Shown piece by piece: positions 34,631 to 46,970 of a stretch of DNA of 64,000 bases; positions within the stretch are counted from its first letter, which is position 1, and each line of letters opens with the position of its first letter. Position numbers and translations under genes: made by a program. Location: contig CM075775.1 of assembly GCA_037974665.1 (NCBI GenBank), positions 68,046,622 to 68,110,621 of the forward strand. Direction: 5' to 3'. The notes beneath the pieces are model-generated. The model searched no databases, was not told where the DNA came from, and saw only the letters and a list, made by a program, of their open reading frames with translations. The DNA is from Ehretia macrophylla (Eukaryota; Streptophyta; Magnoliopsida; Boraginales; Ehretiaceae).

Positions 34631-36202
34631 TGATGTATTCATATTTTCAGGCCTATTTCTTTGTTTTTTAGAATTAATTATGTACATTAATTATAATATT
34701 TGATCACTTTAATTGTATTTTTGTGCATGTAGGAATTAAATGATGAAAAAGTATTTGGGGCTGATTTGAAAAGAAGTTGGCTAAAGAAAAAGATAACAAA
34801 GAAAAAAAAAAACAAATAGTCCACGTTGGACTTGAAAGGGCAAAAGGCCATGTGGTCAATAGGTCAACTTAGTCCATATTGGACTTTGTACTGAAAACAA
34901 ATAAACAAATCTTGGCTATACGTTGGACCATGAAGAAAGGTCTGATTTGGACTTAAGAAAAGTAAATAAAGCTTTGGTAAAAAAAGAGAACAAAAGCATG
35001 GAAAAGTCAAAGGCCTAAGGCCACGTAGATTAAGCCCATCTCAGTATTAGGGCGGTGGACTTTTATTATAAAAAGGCACGCATCAGCAATTGCAAAAGGG
35101 AGAGCTGCGGCGTGAGAACAATAACGAAAAAGAGGAGGCAGTGCGGCGCAGTAGGAAAAAGAAGGAGAGGCAGAAAGCTTTGAGAGCATTGGACAGTGCG
35201 AGAAAAAAATAGAAAAAGACAGAAGCTTCAGCAGTAGAGGAAAAAAAATAGTTTGACGACAGAGAAGGAAAAAATTGCAGTGAGCCTTATTTTTCTTTAC
35301 TGTTCAGGTTTTGAGTTAAAGATTCGCTTTGCAATTGAGATTTAATCTGTGTTTTAAATTATTATTTTCAACAGATTCGAATTAATTTATGGAGAAGTTT
35401 AATTCACTTTCTTTTTATAATTTTGATTCAGTTTTGTTGAACATGAACAATTAATTCATTGTTTAGGGTAGGATTACTATGCAATAATTTAGTTTTATGG
35501 TCTTGAACTTGGTTGGATTATTTTGATGCTAGTCTTATATATTTGATTTACATGCTTTATTATTTATTCTATTAATTTGTTATGCTTGTAGCTAGTAATT
35601 AATAGGAATTCATAGGGTAGATCAAATATATAAATTGGGCTTGATTGTGAAAACTATAGGTTGTACCATAGTTTTCTTCCACTTAATTAATTAATTCGTA
35701 AGCCTAGGATTTTAGGACAAATCTATACTCTGGCTAGATAAAGGACTTGGAGATAGCGTCGCACCTCGAAACTAGGTCTAACCCGTTAATTAGTTAACTT
35801 TAGGTGATTATTTAATTAATTAGGCTTGTAGTCTAATTTTGCATCAAAATAGGAAATCCTAAGTTCGAGCCTAGAATTCAACTTTGCATAGGAATCCAAT
35901 CCCTAAACCTTTCTCAATAGTGGTCAAACTTCAATTTCAACTTTCATATTTAATTTTAGTTTTCGCATTTAATTTCACTTTTATTTTATTTTTAGTTAAC
36001 TTTCATTCAAATCACTCAATTTGCAATTTAATTTAGTTTAATTACTTAGGCACTTTAATTATACTTTTCTACAAACTTTCAAATTGTCTCCCTGTGGATT
36101 CGACCTCGCACTAGCACACTACACTACAATTACTCATGCACTTGCGAGTTAAAACTTGGCTTAGAATTGACCTTAATTTTACCCTAAGCTAAGCACCCAT
36201 CA
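34631..36202 (+). repeat. Athila 3' LTR
   Basis: 1572 bp. Differs from the 5' LTR by about 25 scattered substitutions and a small A-run length change near 34805. Ends CACCCATCA, then the duplicated GTTGC. Confidence 0.95.
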
Positions 36203-36207
36203 GTTGC
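36203..36207. other. Target-site duplication, right copy (Athila)
   Basis: GTTGC, followed by CAAGATACTTTATCC, the normal continuation of the 5S spacer. Confidence 0.95.
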
Positions 36208-36732
36208 CAAGATACTTTATCCACCAAATCTCTATTACCGAATCCCACGGAACAATAGGCAAGACAACTTCGCTTAACGTAGAGGCCGTGCCCGCAAACC
36301 GAGGGCGTAGGGTTTGTGACCAGGTCTCCGTCGCTCCGGTGCCCATAACTTTTGAACCGTATGCAGTTACGCGGCGCACAGCATACCGTTTCAAAGCTCT
36401 CTGAGAGATCTATGACGGGGACAGCTAGCTTGCTCGCTTTGCCCATTTTTGGAGCCCAAAATCGAACGTTTTCATCAGTTTCATGCCACTTTTCTGATTT
36501 TGCCCTGTTTTTTCGTCCCGGGCAGTACATCGTGAGTTGTTAAAAGGACGACAACCTGACTCGCAGTACATCAGAGGGCCCTACAATGTGTCGATAACAC
36601 GTCTTGCGAGGATGCTGCGTTGTTGAAGCGGATGGGTTGTCGTTAAGCCCATTGGGCCTTTTGAATGGGCCATCTCTCTAGGCTGGCACTGTGAACCGTT
36701 AACACATATAGGAATTGTGCCCTCAACATGAT

Positions 36733-36851
36733 GGGTGCGATCATAGCAGCACTAATGCACCGAATCCCATCAGAACTCCGAAGTTAAGCGTGATTGGGCG
36801 AGAGTAGTACTAGGATGGGTGACACCCTGGGAAGTCCTCGTGTTGCACCCT
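36733..36851 (+). rRNA. 5S rRNA gene copy R1
   Basis: Variants: C14G, G31A, C61A (A box), C92A (C box), C119T. Confidence 0.95.
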
Positions 36852-37408
36852 CTTTTCAATTTTTTTTGCCCTGGTTAGGGTTGACAAGATACTTTATCCA
36901 CCAAATCTCTATTACCGAATCCCACGGAACATTGGGCAAGACAACTTCGTTCACGTAGAGGCCGGGCCCGCAAACCGAGGGCGTAGGGTTTGTGACCAGG
37001 TCTCCATCGCTCCGGTGCCCATAACTTTGGATCCGTAAGGAGTTACGCGGTGCACAGTATACCGTTGCAAAGCTCTTTGAGAGCTCTACGACGGGAGCAG
37101 CCAGCTTGCTAGCTGTGCCCATTTTTGGGCTCCAAAATCAAACGTTTTCATCAGTTTCAGGCCACTTTTGTTCTTTTGCCCTGTTTTTCCGTCCCGGACC
37201 GTACATCGTGAGCTGTTAAAAGGAAGACAACCTGACTCGTGGTACATCAGAGGGCCCTACAACGTGTCGATATCATGTCTTGCGAGGTTGCTGCGTTGCT
37301 GAAGCGGATGAGTTGTCATTAAGCCCATTGGGCATTTTGAATGGGCCATCTCTCTAGGCTGGCACTGTGAACCGTTAACACATATAGGAATTGTGCCCTC
37401 AACATGGC

Positions 37409-37527
37409 GGGTGCGATCATACCAGCACTAATGCACCGGATCCCATCAGAACCCCGAAGTTAAGCATGCTTGGGCGAGAGTAGTACTAGGATGGGTGACC
37501 CCATGGGAAGTCCTCGTGTTGCACCCC
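37409..37527 (+). rRNA. 5S rRNA gene copy R2
   Basis: Three variants: T45C, G58A (A box), C95A (C box). The first 44 positions match the majority. Confidence 0.96.
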
Positions 37528-38084
37528 CTTTTCAATTTTTTTTGCCCTGGTTAGGGTTGCCAAGATACTTTATCCACCAAATCTCTTTTACCGAATCCCA
37601 CGGAACATTGGACAAGACAACTTCGCTTCATGTAGAGGCCGGGCCCGCAAACCGAGTGCGTAGAGTTTGTGATCAGGTCTCCATCGCTCCGGTGCCCATA
37701 ACTTTTGATCCATAAGGAGTTACGCTGCGCACAGCATACCGTTGCAAAGCTCTCTGAGAGCTCTACGATAGGGGCAGCGAGCTAGCTAGCTATGCCCTTT
37801 TTTGGAGCCCAAAATCGAACGTTTTCATCAGTTTCAGGCCACTTTTCTTCTTTTGGCCTGTTTTTCCGTCCGGATCGTACGTCGTGAGCTATTAAAAGGA
37901 TGACAACCTGACTTGCGGTACATCAGAGGGCCCTACAACGTTTTGTTATCACGTCTTGCGTGGTTGCTGCGTTGTTGAAGCGGATAGGTTGTCATTAAGC
38001 CCATTGGGCCTTTTGAATGGACCATCTCTCTAGGCTGGGACTGTGAACCTTTAACACATATAGGAATTGTGCCCTCAACATGAT

Positions 38085-38203
38085 GGGTACGATCATACCA
38101 GCACTAACGCACCGAATCCCATCAGAACTCCGAAGTTAACCATGCTTGGGCGAGAGTAGTACTAGGATGGGTTACCCCTTGGGAAGTCCTCGTGTTGCAC
38201 CCC
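38085..38203 (+). rRNA. 5S rRNA gene copy R3
   Basis: Variants: G5A, T24C, G31A, G56C and G58A (A box), G89T and C95T (C box). Confidence 0.95.
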
Positions 38204-38761
38204 CTTTTCAATTTTTTTTGCCCTAGTCAGGGTTGCCAAGATACTTTATCCACCAAATCTCTATTACCGAATCCCACGAAACATTGGGCAAGACAACTTC
38301 GCTTCACGTAGAGGCCGGGCCCGCAAACTGAGGGCGTAAGGCTTGTGATGAGTTCTCTATCGCTCCGGTGCCCATAAATTTTGATTTGTAAAGAGTTACG
38401 CAGCGCACAGCATACCGTTGCAAAACTCTCTGAGAGCTCTACGATGGGGGCAGCAAGCTTGCTTGTTGTGCCCATTTTTGGGCTCCAAAATCAAACGTTT
38501 TCATCTGTTTCAGGCCACTTTTCTTCTTTTGCCCTATTTTTCTGTCCCGAATCGTACGTGGTGAGCTGTTAAAAGGACAACAACCTGACTCGCGGTACAT
38601 CAGAGGACCCTACAATGTGTCGATATCACGTCTTGCAAGGATGTTGCGTTATTGAAGCGGATGGGTTGTTGTTAAGCCCATTGGGTCTTTTGAATAGGCC
38701 ATCTCCCTATGCTGGCAGTGTGAACCGTTAACACATATAAGAATTGTGCCCTCAACATGAC

Positions 38762-38880
38762 GGTTGTGATCATAACAGCACTAATGCACCGGATCCCATT
38801 AGAACTCCGATGTTAAGCATGCTTGGGCGAGAGTAGTACTAGGATTGGTGACCCCCTGAGAAGTCCTCGTGTTGCAACCC
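38762..38880 (+). rRNA. 5S rRNA gene copy R4
   Basis: Variants: G3T, C6T, C14A, C39T, A50T and G58A (A box), G85T (C box), G98A, C116A. Probably a weak or dead template. Confidence 0.94.
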
Positions 38881-39438
38881 CTTTTCAATTTATTTTGCAC
38901 AGGTTAGGGTTGCCAAGATACTTTATCCACCAAATCTCTATTACCGAATCCCATGGAACATTGGGCAACACAACTTCGCTTCACGTAGAGGCCAGGCCCG
39001 CAAACCGAGTGCGTAGGGTTTGTGACCAGGTCTCCGTCGCTCTAGTGCCCATAACTTTTGATCCGTAAGGAGTAACGCGGCGAACAGCATACCGTTGCAA
39101 AGCTCTCTGAGAGCTCTACGATGGGGGTAGCTAGCTTGCTCGCTATGCCCATTTTTGGTGCCCAAAATCGAACGTTTTCATCAATTTCAGGACACTTTTC
39201 TTCTTTTGGTATGTTTTTCCTTCCCAGATCGTACGTCGTGAGCTGTTAAAAGGATGACAACCCGACTCGCGAGACATCAGAGGGCCCTACATCGTTTCGA
39301 TATCACGTCTTGCGAGGATGCTGCGTTGTTGAAGCGGATGGGTTGTCTTTAAGCCCATTGGGCCTTTTGAATGGGCCATCTCTCTAGGTTGGCACTGTGA
39401 ACCGTTAACACATATAGGAATTGTGCCCTCAACATGAC

Positions 39439-39557
39439 GGGTGCGATCATACCAGCACTAACGCACCGGATACCATCAGAACACCGAAGTTAAGCGTGCT
39501 TGGGCGAGAGTAGTACTAGAATGGGTGACCCCACTGGAAGTCCTCGTGTTGCACCCC
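39439..39557 (+). rRNA. 5S rRNA gene copy R5
   Basis: Variants: T24C, C34A, T45A, G82A and a rearranged CACTGG at 94-99 in the C box in place of CCTGGG. Confidence 0.94.
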
Positions 39558-40117
39558 CTTTTCAATTTTTTTTGCCCTGGTTAGGGTTGCCAAGATACTT
39601 TATGCACCAAATCTCTATTACCATATCCCATGGAACATTGGGCAAGACAACTTCGCTTCACGTAGAGGCCGGGCTCGCAAACAGAGGGCGTAGGGTTTGT
39701 GACCAGGCCTCCGTCGCTCTGGTACCCTTAACTTTTGATCCGTAAGGAGTTACGCGGTGCACAGCATACCGTTGCAAAGCTCTCTTAGAGCTCTACGACG
39801 GGGAAAACTTGCTTGCTCGCTGTGCCCTTTTTGGAGCCCAAAATCGAACGTTTTCATCAGTTTCAGGACACTTTTCTTCTTTTGCTCTGTTTTTCCTTCT
39901 CGGATTGTACGTCGTGAGCTGTTAAAAGGAGGACAACTTGACTCGCAGGACATCAGATGGCCCTACAACGAGTCGATATCACATCTTGCGAGGATGCTGC
40001 ATTGTTGAAGCGGATGGGTTATCGTTAAGCCCATTGGGCCTTTTGAATGGGCCATCTCCCTAGGCAGGCACTGTGAACCGTTAACACATATAGGAATTGT
40101 GCCATCAACATGATGGG

Positions 40118-40236
40118 TGGTGCGATCATACCAGCACTAATGCACCGGATCCCATCAGAACTCTGAAGTTAAGCATGCATGGGCGAGAGTGGTACAAGGA
40201 TGGGTGACCCCCTGGGAAGTCCTCGTGTTGCACACC
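40118..40236 (+). rRNA. 5S rRNA gene copy R6, with three extra bases at the 5' end
   Basis: The start reads GGGTGGTGCGATC: GTG is duplicated, so promoter elements lie three bases further from the body of the gene and the exact first base is unclear. Other variants: C47T, G58A and T62A (A box), A74G, T79A, C117A. Confidence 0.9.
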
Positions 40237-40793
40237 CTTTTTCATTTTTTTTTGCCATGGTTAGGGTTGCCAAGATACTTTATCCACCAAATCTCCATTA
40301 CCAAATCCTAGGGAACATTGGGCAAGACAACTTCGGTTCACGTCGTGGCCGGGCCCGCAAACCGTGGACGTAGGGTTTGTGACCAGGTCTCCGTCGCTCT
40401 GGTGCCCATAACTTTAGATCCGTAAGGAGTTACGTGGTGCACAGCATACCGTTGCAAAGCTCTCTGAGAGCTCTACAACGGGGCAGCTAGCTTGCTCGCT
40501 GTGCTCTTTTTGGAGCCCAAAATCGAACGTTTTCATCAATTTTCAGACACTTTTCTTCTTTTGCTCTGTTTTTCCTTCTTCGATTGTACATCGTGAGCTG
40601 TTAAAAGGACGACAACCTGACTTGCGGGACATCAGAGGGCCCTAGAACGTATTGACATCACGTCTTGCGAGGATGCTGCGTTGTTGAAGCGGATGGGTTA
40701 TCGTTAAGCCCATTGGGCCTTTTGAATGGGCCATCTCTCTAGGCTGGCACTATGAACCTTTAACACATATAGGAATTGTGCCTTAAACATGAT

Positions 40794-40911
40794 GGGTGCG
40801 ATCATACTAGCACTAATGCACCAGATCCATTAGAACTCCGAAGTTAAGCGTGCTTGGGCGAGAGTAGTACAAGGATGGGTGACCCCCTGGGAAGTCCTCG
40901 TGTTGCACACC
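40794..40911 (+). rRNA. 5S rRNA gene copy R7
   Basis: 118 nt: one C of positions 34-36 is missing. Other variants: C15T, G30A, C39T, T79A, C117A. The A box is intact. Confidence 0.94.
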
Positions 40912-41469
40912 CATTTCAATTTTTTTTGCCCTGGTTAGGGTTGCAAAGATTCTTTATCCACCAAATCTCTATTACCGAATCCCATGGAACATTGGGCAAC
41001 ACAATTTCGCTTCACGTAGAGGCCAGGCCCGCAAACCGAGTTCGTAGGGTTTGTGACCGGGTCTCCGTCGCTCTAGTGCCCATAACTTTTGATCCGTAAG
41101 GAGTAACGCGGCGAACAGGATACCGTTGCAAAGCTCTCTGAGAGCTCTACAATGGGGTCAGCTAGCTTGCTCGCTGTGCCTATTTTTGGTGCCGAAAATC
41201 GAACGTTTTCATCAATTTCAGGACACTTTTCTTCTTTTGCTATGTTTTTCCTTCCCAGATCGTACGTCGTGAGCTGTTAAAAGGACGACAACCTGACTCG
41301 CGGGACATCAGAGGACCCTACATCGTGTCGATATCATGTCTTGCGAGGATGCTGCGTTGTTGAAGCGGATGGGTTATCGTTAAGCCTATTGGGCCTTTTG
41401 AAAGGGCCATCTCTCTAGGCTGGCACTGTGAACCGTTAACACATATAGGAATTGTGCCCTCAACATGAC

Positions 41470-41588
41470 GGGTGCGATCATACTAGTACTAATGCACCGG
41501 ATCCCATCAGAACTCCGAAGTTAAGCGTGCATGGGCGAGAGTAGTACTAGGATGGGTTACCCCTTGGGAAGTCCTCGTGTTGCACCCC
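41470..41588 (+). rRNA. 5S rRNA gene copy R8
   Basis: Variants: C15T, C18T, T62A (A box), G89T and C95T (C box). Confidence 0.95.
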
Positions 41589-42145
41589 CTTTTCAATTTT
41601 TTTTGCCCTGGTCAGGGTTGCCAAGATACTTTATCCACCAAATCTCTATTACCGAATCCCATGGAACATTGGGCAAGACAACTTCGCTTCACGTAGAGGC
41701 CGGACCCGTAAACCAAATGTGTAGGGTTTGTTACCAGGTCTCCGTCGCTCGGGTGCCCATAACTTTTGATCCGTAAGGAGTTACAAGTGCACAGCATACC
41801 ATTGCAAAGCTATCTGAGAGCTCTACGACGGGGGCAGCTAGCTTGCTCGATGTGCCCATTTTTGGAGCCCAAAATCGAACGTTTTCATCAGTTTCTGGCC
41901 ACTTTTGTTGTTTTGCTCTATTTTTTCATCCCGGATCGTATGTCGTGAGCTGTTAAAAGGACGACAACCTGACTTACGGGACATCAGAGGGCTCTACAAC
42001 TCGTCGATATCACGTCTTGTGAGGATGCTGCATTGTTGAAGCGGATGGGTTGTCGTTAAGCCCATTGGGCCTTTTGAATGGGGCATCTCTCTAGGCTGGC
42101 ACTGTGAACCGTGAACACATATAAGAATTGTGCCCCCAACATGAC

Positions 42146-42264
42146 GGGTGCGATCATACCAGCACTAATGCACCGGATCCCATCAGAACTCCGAAGTTAA
42201 ACGTGCTTGGGCGAGAGTAGTACTAGGATGGGTGACCCCCTCGGAAGTCCTCGTGTTGCACCCC
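42146..42264 (+). rRNA. 5S rRNA gene copy R9, nearest to the majority sequence
   Basis: Differs only at G56A (A box) and G97C (C-box end). Upstream it has ATATAAG in place of ATATAGG and GTGCCCCC in place of GTGCCCTC. The best single representative of the 5S gene in this window. Confidence 0.97.
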
Positions 42265-42822
42265 ATTTTCAATTTTTTTAGCCCTGGTTAGGGTTGCCAA
42301 GATCCTTTATCCACCAAATCACTATTACCGAATCCCACGAAACATTGGGCATGACAACTTCGCTTCACGTAGATGCCGGGCCCGCAAACCGAGGGCGTAG
42401 GGTTTGTGACCAGGTCTCCGTCGCTCCGGTGCTCATAACTTTTGATCCGTAAGAAGTTATGCGGCGCACAGCATACCGTTGCAAAGCCCTCTGAGAGCTC
42501 TACGTTGGGGGCAGTTAGCTTGCTCGGTTTGCCCCTTTTTGTAGCCCAAAATCGAACGTTTTCATCAGTTTCAGGCCACTTTTCTTCTTTTGCCCTGTTT
42601 TTCCTTCCCGGATTGTACGTCGTGAGCTGTTAAAAAGACGACAACCCGACTCGCTATACATCAGAGGGCCCTACAACATGTCGATATCACGTCTAGCGAG
42701 GATGCTGTGTTGTTGAAGCGGATGGGTTGTCGTTAAGCCCATTGGGCCTTTTGAATGGGCCATCTCTCTAGGCTGGCACAGTGAACCGTTAACACATATA
42801 GGAATTGTGCCCTCAACATGAC

Positions 42823-42941
42823 GGGTGCGATCATACTAGCACTAATGCACCGGATCCCATAAGAACTCCGAAGTTAAGCGTGCTTGGGTGAGAGTAGTAC
42901 TAGGATGGGTCACCCCTTGGGAAGTCCTCGTCTTGCAACCC
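42823..42941 (+). rRNA. 5S rRNA gene copy R10
   Basis: Variants: C15T, C39A, C67T (intermediate element), G89C and C95T (C box), G110C, C116A. A box intact. Confidence 0.95.
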
Positions 42942-43498
42942 CTTTTCAATTTTTTTTGCCTTGGTTAGGGTTGCCAAGATACTTTATCCACCAAATCTCT
43001 TTTACCGAATCCCACGAAACATTGGGCAAGACAACTTCACTTCACGTAGAGGCTGGGCCCGCATACAGAGGGCGTAGTGTTTATGACCAGGTCTCCGTCG
43101 CTTCGGTGCCCATAACTTTTGATCCGTAAGGAGTTACACGGCGCACAGCATACCATTGCAAAGCTCTCTGAGAGCTCTACGACAAGGCAGCAAGCTTGAT
43201 CGTTGTGTCCATTTTTAGAGCCCAAAATCGAACATTTTCATCAGTTTTATGCCACTTTTCTTCTTTTGCCTTATTTTTCAGTCCCGGATCGTACGTCGTG
43301 AGCAGTTAAAAGGACGGCAACCTGACTCGCGAGACATCAAAGGGCCCCACAATGTGTCGATATCACGTCTAGCGAGGATGCTGCGTTGTTGAAGCGGATG
43401 GGTTGTCGTTAAGCCCAATGAGCCTTCTGAATGGGCCATCCCTCTAGGTTGACACTGTGAACCGTTAACACATATAGGAATTATGCCCTCAACATGAC

Positions 43499-43617
43499 GG
43501 GTGCGATCATACCAGCACTAATGCTCCGAATCCCGTCAGAACTCCAGAGTTAAGCGTGCTTGGGCTAGAGTAGTACTAGGATGGGTGACCCCTTGGGAAG
43601 TCCTCGTGTTGCACCCC
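43499..43617 (+). rRNA. 5S rRNA gene copy R11
   Basis: Variants: A27T, G31A, A37G, G48A and A49G just before the A box, G68T (intermediate element), C95T. Confidence 0.95.
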
Positions 43618-44174
43618 CTTTTCAATTTTTTTTGCCCTAGTTAGGGTTTCCAAGATACTTTTTCCACCAAATCTCTATTACCGAATCCCACGGAACATTG
43701 GGCAAGACAACTTCGCTTCACGTAGTTGCCGGGCCCGCAAACTGAGGGCGTAGGGTTTGTGACCAGGTCTCCGTCGCTCCGGTGCCCATAACTTTTGATC
43801 CGTAAGGAGTTACGCGGCGCACAACATACCATTGCAAAACTCGCTGAGAGCTCTACGACGGGGGCAGCTAGCTTGCTCGCTGTGCCCCTTTTTGGAGCCC
43901 AAAATCAAACGTTTTTATTAGTCTTAGGCCACTTTTTTTCTTTTGCCCTATTTTTCCGTCTCTGATCGTACGTCGTGAGTTGTTAAAAGGATGACAACCT
44001 GACTCGCTGTACATCAGAGGGCTCTACAACGTGTCGATATCACGTCTTTCGAGGATGATGCGTTGTTGAAGTGGATGGTTGTCGTTAAGCCCATTGAGAC
44101 TTTTGAATGGGCCATCTCTCTAGGCTGGCACTGTGAACTGTTAACACATATTGGAATTGTGCCCTCAATATGAC

Positions 44175-44293
44175 GGGTGCAATCATACCAGCACTAATGC
44201 TCCGGATCCCATCAGATTTCTGAAGCTAAGCGTGCTTGGGCGAGAGTAGTACTAGGATGGGTGACCCCTTGGGAAGTCCTCGTGTTGCACCCC
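44175..44293 (+). rRNA. 5S rRNA gene copy R12
   Basis: Variants: G7A, A27T, A43T, C44T, C47T, T52C (A box), C95T. Shares A27T and C95T with R11, so the two are probably sister units. Confidence 0.95.
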
Positions 44294-44851
44294 CTTTTCA
44301 ATTTTTTTTGCCCTAGTTATGGTTGCCAAGATACTTTGACCACCAAATCTCTATTACCGAATCCCACTGAACATTGGGCAAGACAACTTCGCTTCACGTA
44401 GTTGTCGGGCCCGCAAACCGGGGGCGTAGGGTTTGTGACCAGGTCTCCATCGCTCCGGTGCCCATAACTTTTGATCCGTAAGGAGTTATGCGGCGCACAA
44501 CATACCGTTGCATAGCTCTCTGAGAGCTCTACGATGGGGACTGCTAGCTTGCTCGCTGTGCCCCTTTTTGGAGCCCAAAATCAAACGTTTTCATCAGTCT
44601 CAGGCCACTTTTCTTCTTTTACCCTATTTTTTCGTCCCGGATCGTACGTCGTGAGCTGTTAAAAGGATGACAACCCGACTTGCGGTACATCATAGGGCCC
44701 TACAACTTGTCGATATCACGTCTTGCGAGGATGCTGCGTTGATGAAGCAGATGGGTTATAATTAAGCCTATTGGGCCTTTTGAATGGGCCATCTCTCTAG
44801 GCTGGCACTATGAACCGTTAACACATATAGGAATTGTGCCCTCAACATGAC

Positions 44852-44970
44852 GGGTGCGATCATACCAGCACTAATGCACCGGATCCCATTAGAACTCCGA
44901 AGTTAAGCGTGCTTGGGCGAGAGTAGTACTAGGATGGGTGACTCCCTGGGAAGTCCTCGTGTTGTACCCC
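44852..44970 (+). rRNA. 5S rRNA gene copy R13
   Basis: Only C39T, C92T (C box) and C114T, all C to T. A box and intermediate element intact. Confidence 0.96.
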
Positions 44971-45528
44971 CTTTTCAATTTTTTTTGCCCTGGTTAGGGT
45001 TGCCAAGATACTTTATCCACCAAATCTCTATTACCAAATCCCACGGAACATTGGGCAGGACAACTTCACTTCACGTAGAGGCTGGGCCCGCAAAACGAGG
45101 GCGTAGGGTTTGTGACCAGGTCTCCGTCGCTCCAATGCCCATAACTTTTGATCCGTAAGGAGTTACGCGGCGTACAACATAACGTTGCAAAGCTCTCTGA
45201 GAGCTCTACGATGGGGGCAGCCAGCTTGCTCGTTGTGCCCATTTTTGGTGCCCAAAATCGAACATTTTCATCAGTTTCAGGCCATTTTTCTTCTTTTGCC
45301 CTATTTTTCTGTCCCGGATCGTACGTCGTGAGCTGTTTAAAGGATGACAACCTGACTCGCGGTACATCAGAGGGCCCTACAATGTGTCGATATCACATCC
45401 TGCGAGGATGTTGCATTGTTGAAGCGGATGGGTTGTCGTTAAGACCATTGGGCCATTTGAATGGGCCATCTCCCTAGGTTGGCACTGTGAACTGTTAACA
45501 CATATAGGAATTGTGCCCACAACATGAT

Positions 45529-45647
45529 GGGTGCGATCATACCAGCACTAATGCACCGAATCCCATCCGAACTCCGAAGTTAAGCGTGCTTGGGCGAGAG
45601 TAGTACTAGGATGGGTGACCCCCTGGGAAGTCCTCTTGTTGCACCCC
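45529..45647 (+). rRNA. 5S rRNA gene copy R14
   Basis: Only G31A, A40C and G108T; the complete internal control region matches the majority, making this one of the most credible functional copies. Upstream it has ATATAGG but CATGAT before the gene, so -1 is T in place of C. Confidence 0.96.
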
Positions 45648-46205
45648 CTTTTCAATTTTTTTTGGCCTGGTTAGCGTTGCCAAGATACTTTGTCCACCAA
45701 ATCTCTATTACCGAATCCCAAGGAGCATTAGGATAGACAACTTCGCTTCACGTAGTGGCCGGGCCCGCAAACCGAGGGCGTAGGGTTTGTGACCAGGTCT
45801 CCGTCGTTCCGGTGCCCATAACTTTTGATCCGTAAGGAGTTACGTAGCGCACAACATACCGTTTCAAAGCTCTCTGAGAGCTCTACGACTGGGGTAGCGA
45901 GCGAGCTTGCTGTGCCCATTTTTGGTGCCAAAAATCAAACATTTTCATTAGTTTCAGGCCACTTTTCTTCTTTTGCCCTGTTTTTCCATCCCGGATCATA
46001 CGTCGTGAGTTGTTAAAAGGACGACAACCTGACCCGCTGTTCATCAGAGGCCCCGACAAAGTGTCGATATCACGTCTAGCGAGGATGCTGCGTTGTTGAA
46101 GATGATGGGTTGTCGTTAAGCCCATTGGGCCTTTTGAACGGGACATCTCTCTAGGCTGGCACTACGAACCGTTAACAGATATAGGAATTGTGCCCTCAAC
46201 ATGAC

Positions 46206-46324
46206 GGGTTCGATCATACTAGCACTAATGCACCGGATCCCCTCAGAACTCCGAAGTTAAGCGTGCTTGTGCGAGAGTAGTACTAGGATGGGTGACCCCC
46301 AGGGAAGTCCTCGTGTTGCACCCC
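46206..46324 (+). rRNA. 5S rRNA gene copy R15
   Basis: Variants: G5T, C15T, A37C, G65T, T96A. Its terminator-side spacer carries the 31-bp deletion at 46355; the T-run terminator itself is unaffected. Confidence 0.95.
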
Positions 46325-46851
46325 CATTTCAATTTTTTTTGCCCTGGTTAGGGTTACCGAATCCCATAGAACATTGGGCAAGACAACTTCGCTTCACGTA
46401 GAGGCCGGGCCCGCAAACCGAGGGCGTAGGGTTTGTGACCAGGTCTCCGTCGCTCCGGTGCCCATAACTTTTGATCCGTAAGGAGTTACGCGGCGCACAG
46501 CATAACGTTGCAAATCTCTCTGAGAGCTCTACGACGGGGGCAGCTAACTTCCTCGCTGCGCCCGTTTTTGGAGCCCAATATCGAACGTTTTCATCAGTTT
46601 CAGGCCACTTTTCTTCTTTGACCCTGTTTTTCCATCCCGGATCTTACGTCGTGGGCTGTTAAAAGAACGACAACTTGACTCGCGGTACATCAGAGTGCCC
46701 TACAACGTGTCGATATCTCATCTTGCGAGGATGCTGCGTTGTTGAAGCGGATGGGTTGTCGTTAAGCCCATTGGGCCTTTTGAATGGGCCATCTCCCTAG
46801 GCTAGCACTGTGAACCGTTAACACATATAGGAATTGTGCCCTCAACCAGAC

Positions 46852-46970
46852 GGGTGCGATCATACCAGCACTAATGCACCGGATCCCATCAGAACTCCGA
46901 AGTTAAGCGTGCTTGGACGAGAGTAGTACTAGGATGGTTGACCCCCTAGAAAGTCCTCGTGTTGCACCCC
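46852..46970 (+). rRNA. 5S rRNA gene copy R16 (type A of the 2-kb higher-order repeat)
   Basis: Variants: G66A, G87T (C box), G97A, G99A. Shares G97A/G99A with R19 and R22, each 2029 bp further on. Confidence 0.95.

Larger units (their letters stand above)
25238..36202 (+). mobile_element. Athila-type Ty3/gypsy LTR retrotransposon, full length but coding-defective
   Basis: 10965 bp with perfect 5-bp target duplication GTTGC. LTRs are 25238-26807 and 34631-36202, primer site is tRNA-Asp type, polypurine tract is at 34612-34630. The internal region has one gag-pol frame in the order GAG, PR, RT, RNase H, INT without a chromodomain, with Athila hallmarks: DLGSS protease, FLDDFSVFG reverse transcriptase, and CTCCCTGTGGATTCGACC near the LTR end. 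Six in-frame stops inactivate it. The LTRs differ at roughly 25 sites by eye (about 1.6%), so it is clearly older than the Tekay insertion. Copies could be mobilised only in trans. Confidence 0.94.

Noticed and set aside
24640..37000. Large palindrome around the strand switch
   Set aside because: Although orientation flips, the spacer variants left and right of the joint do not mirror each other unit by unit.
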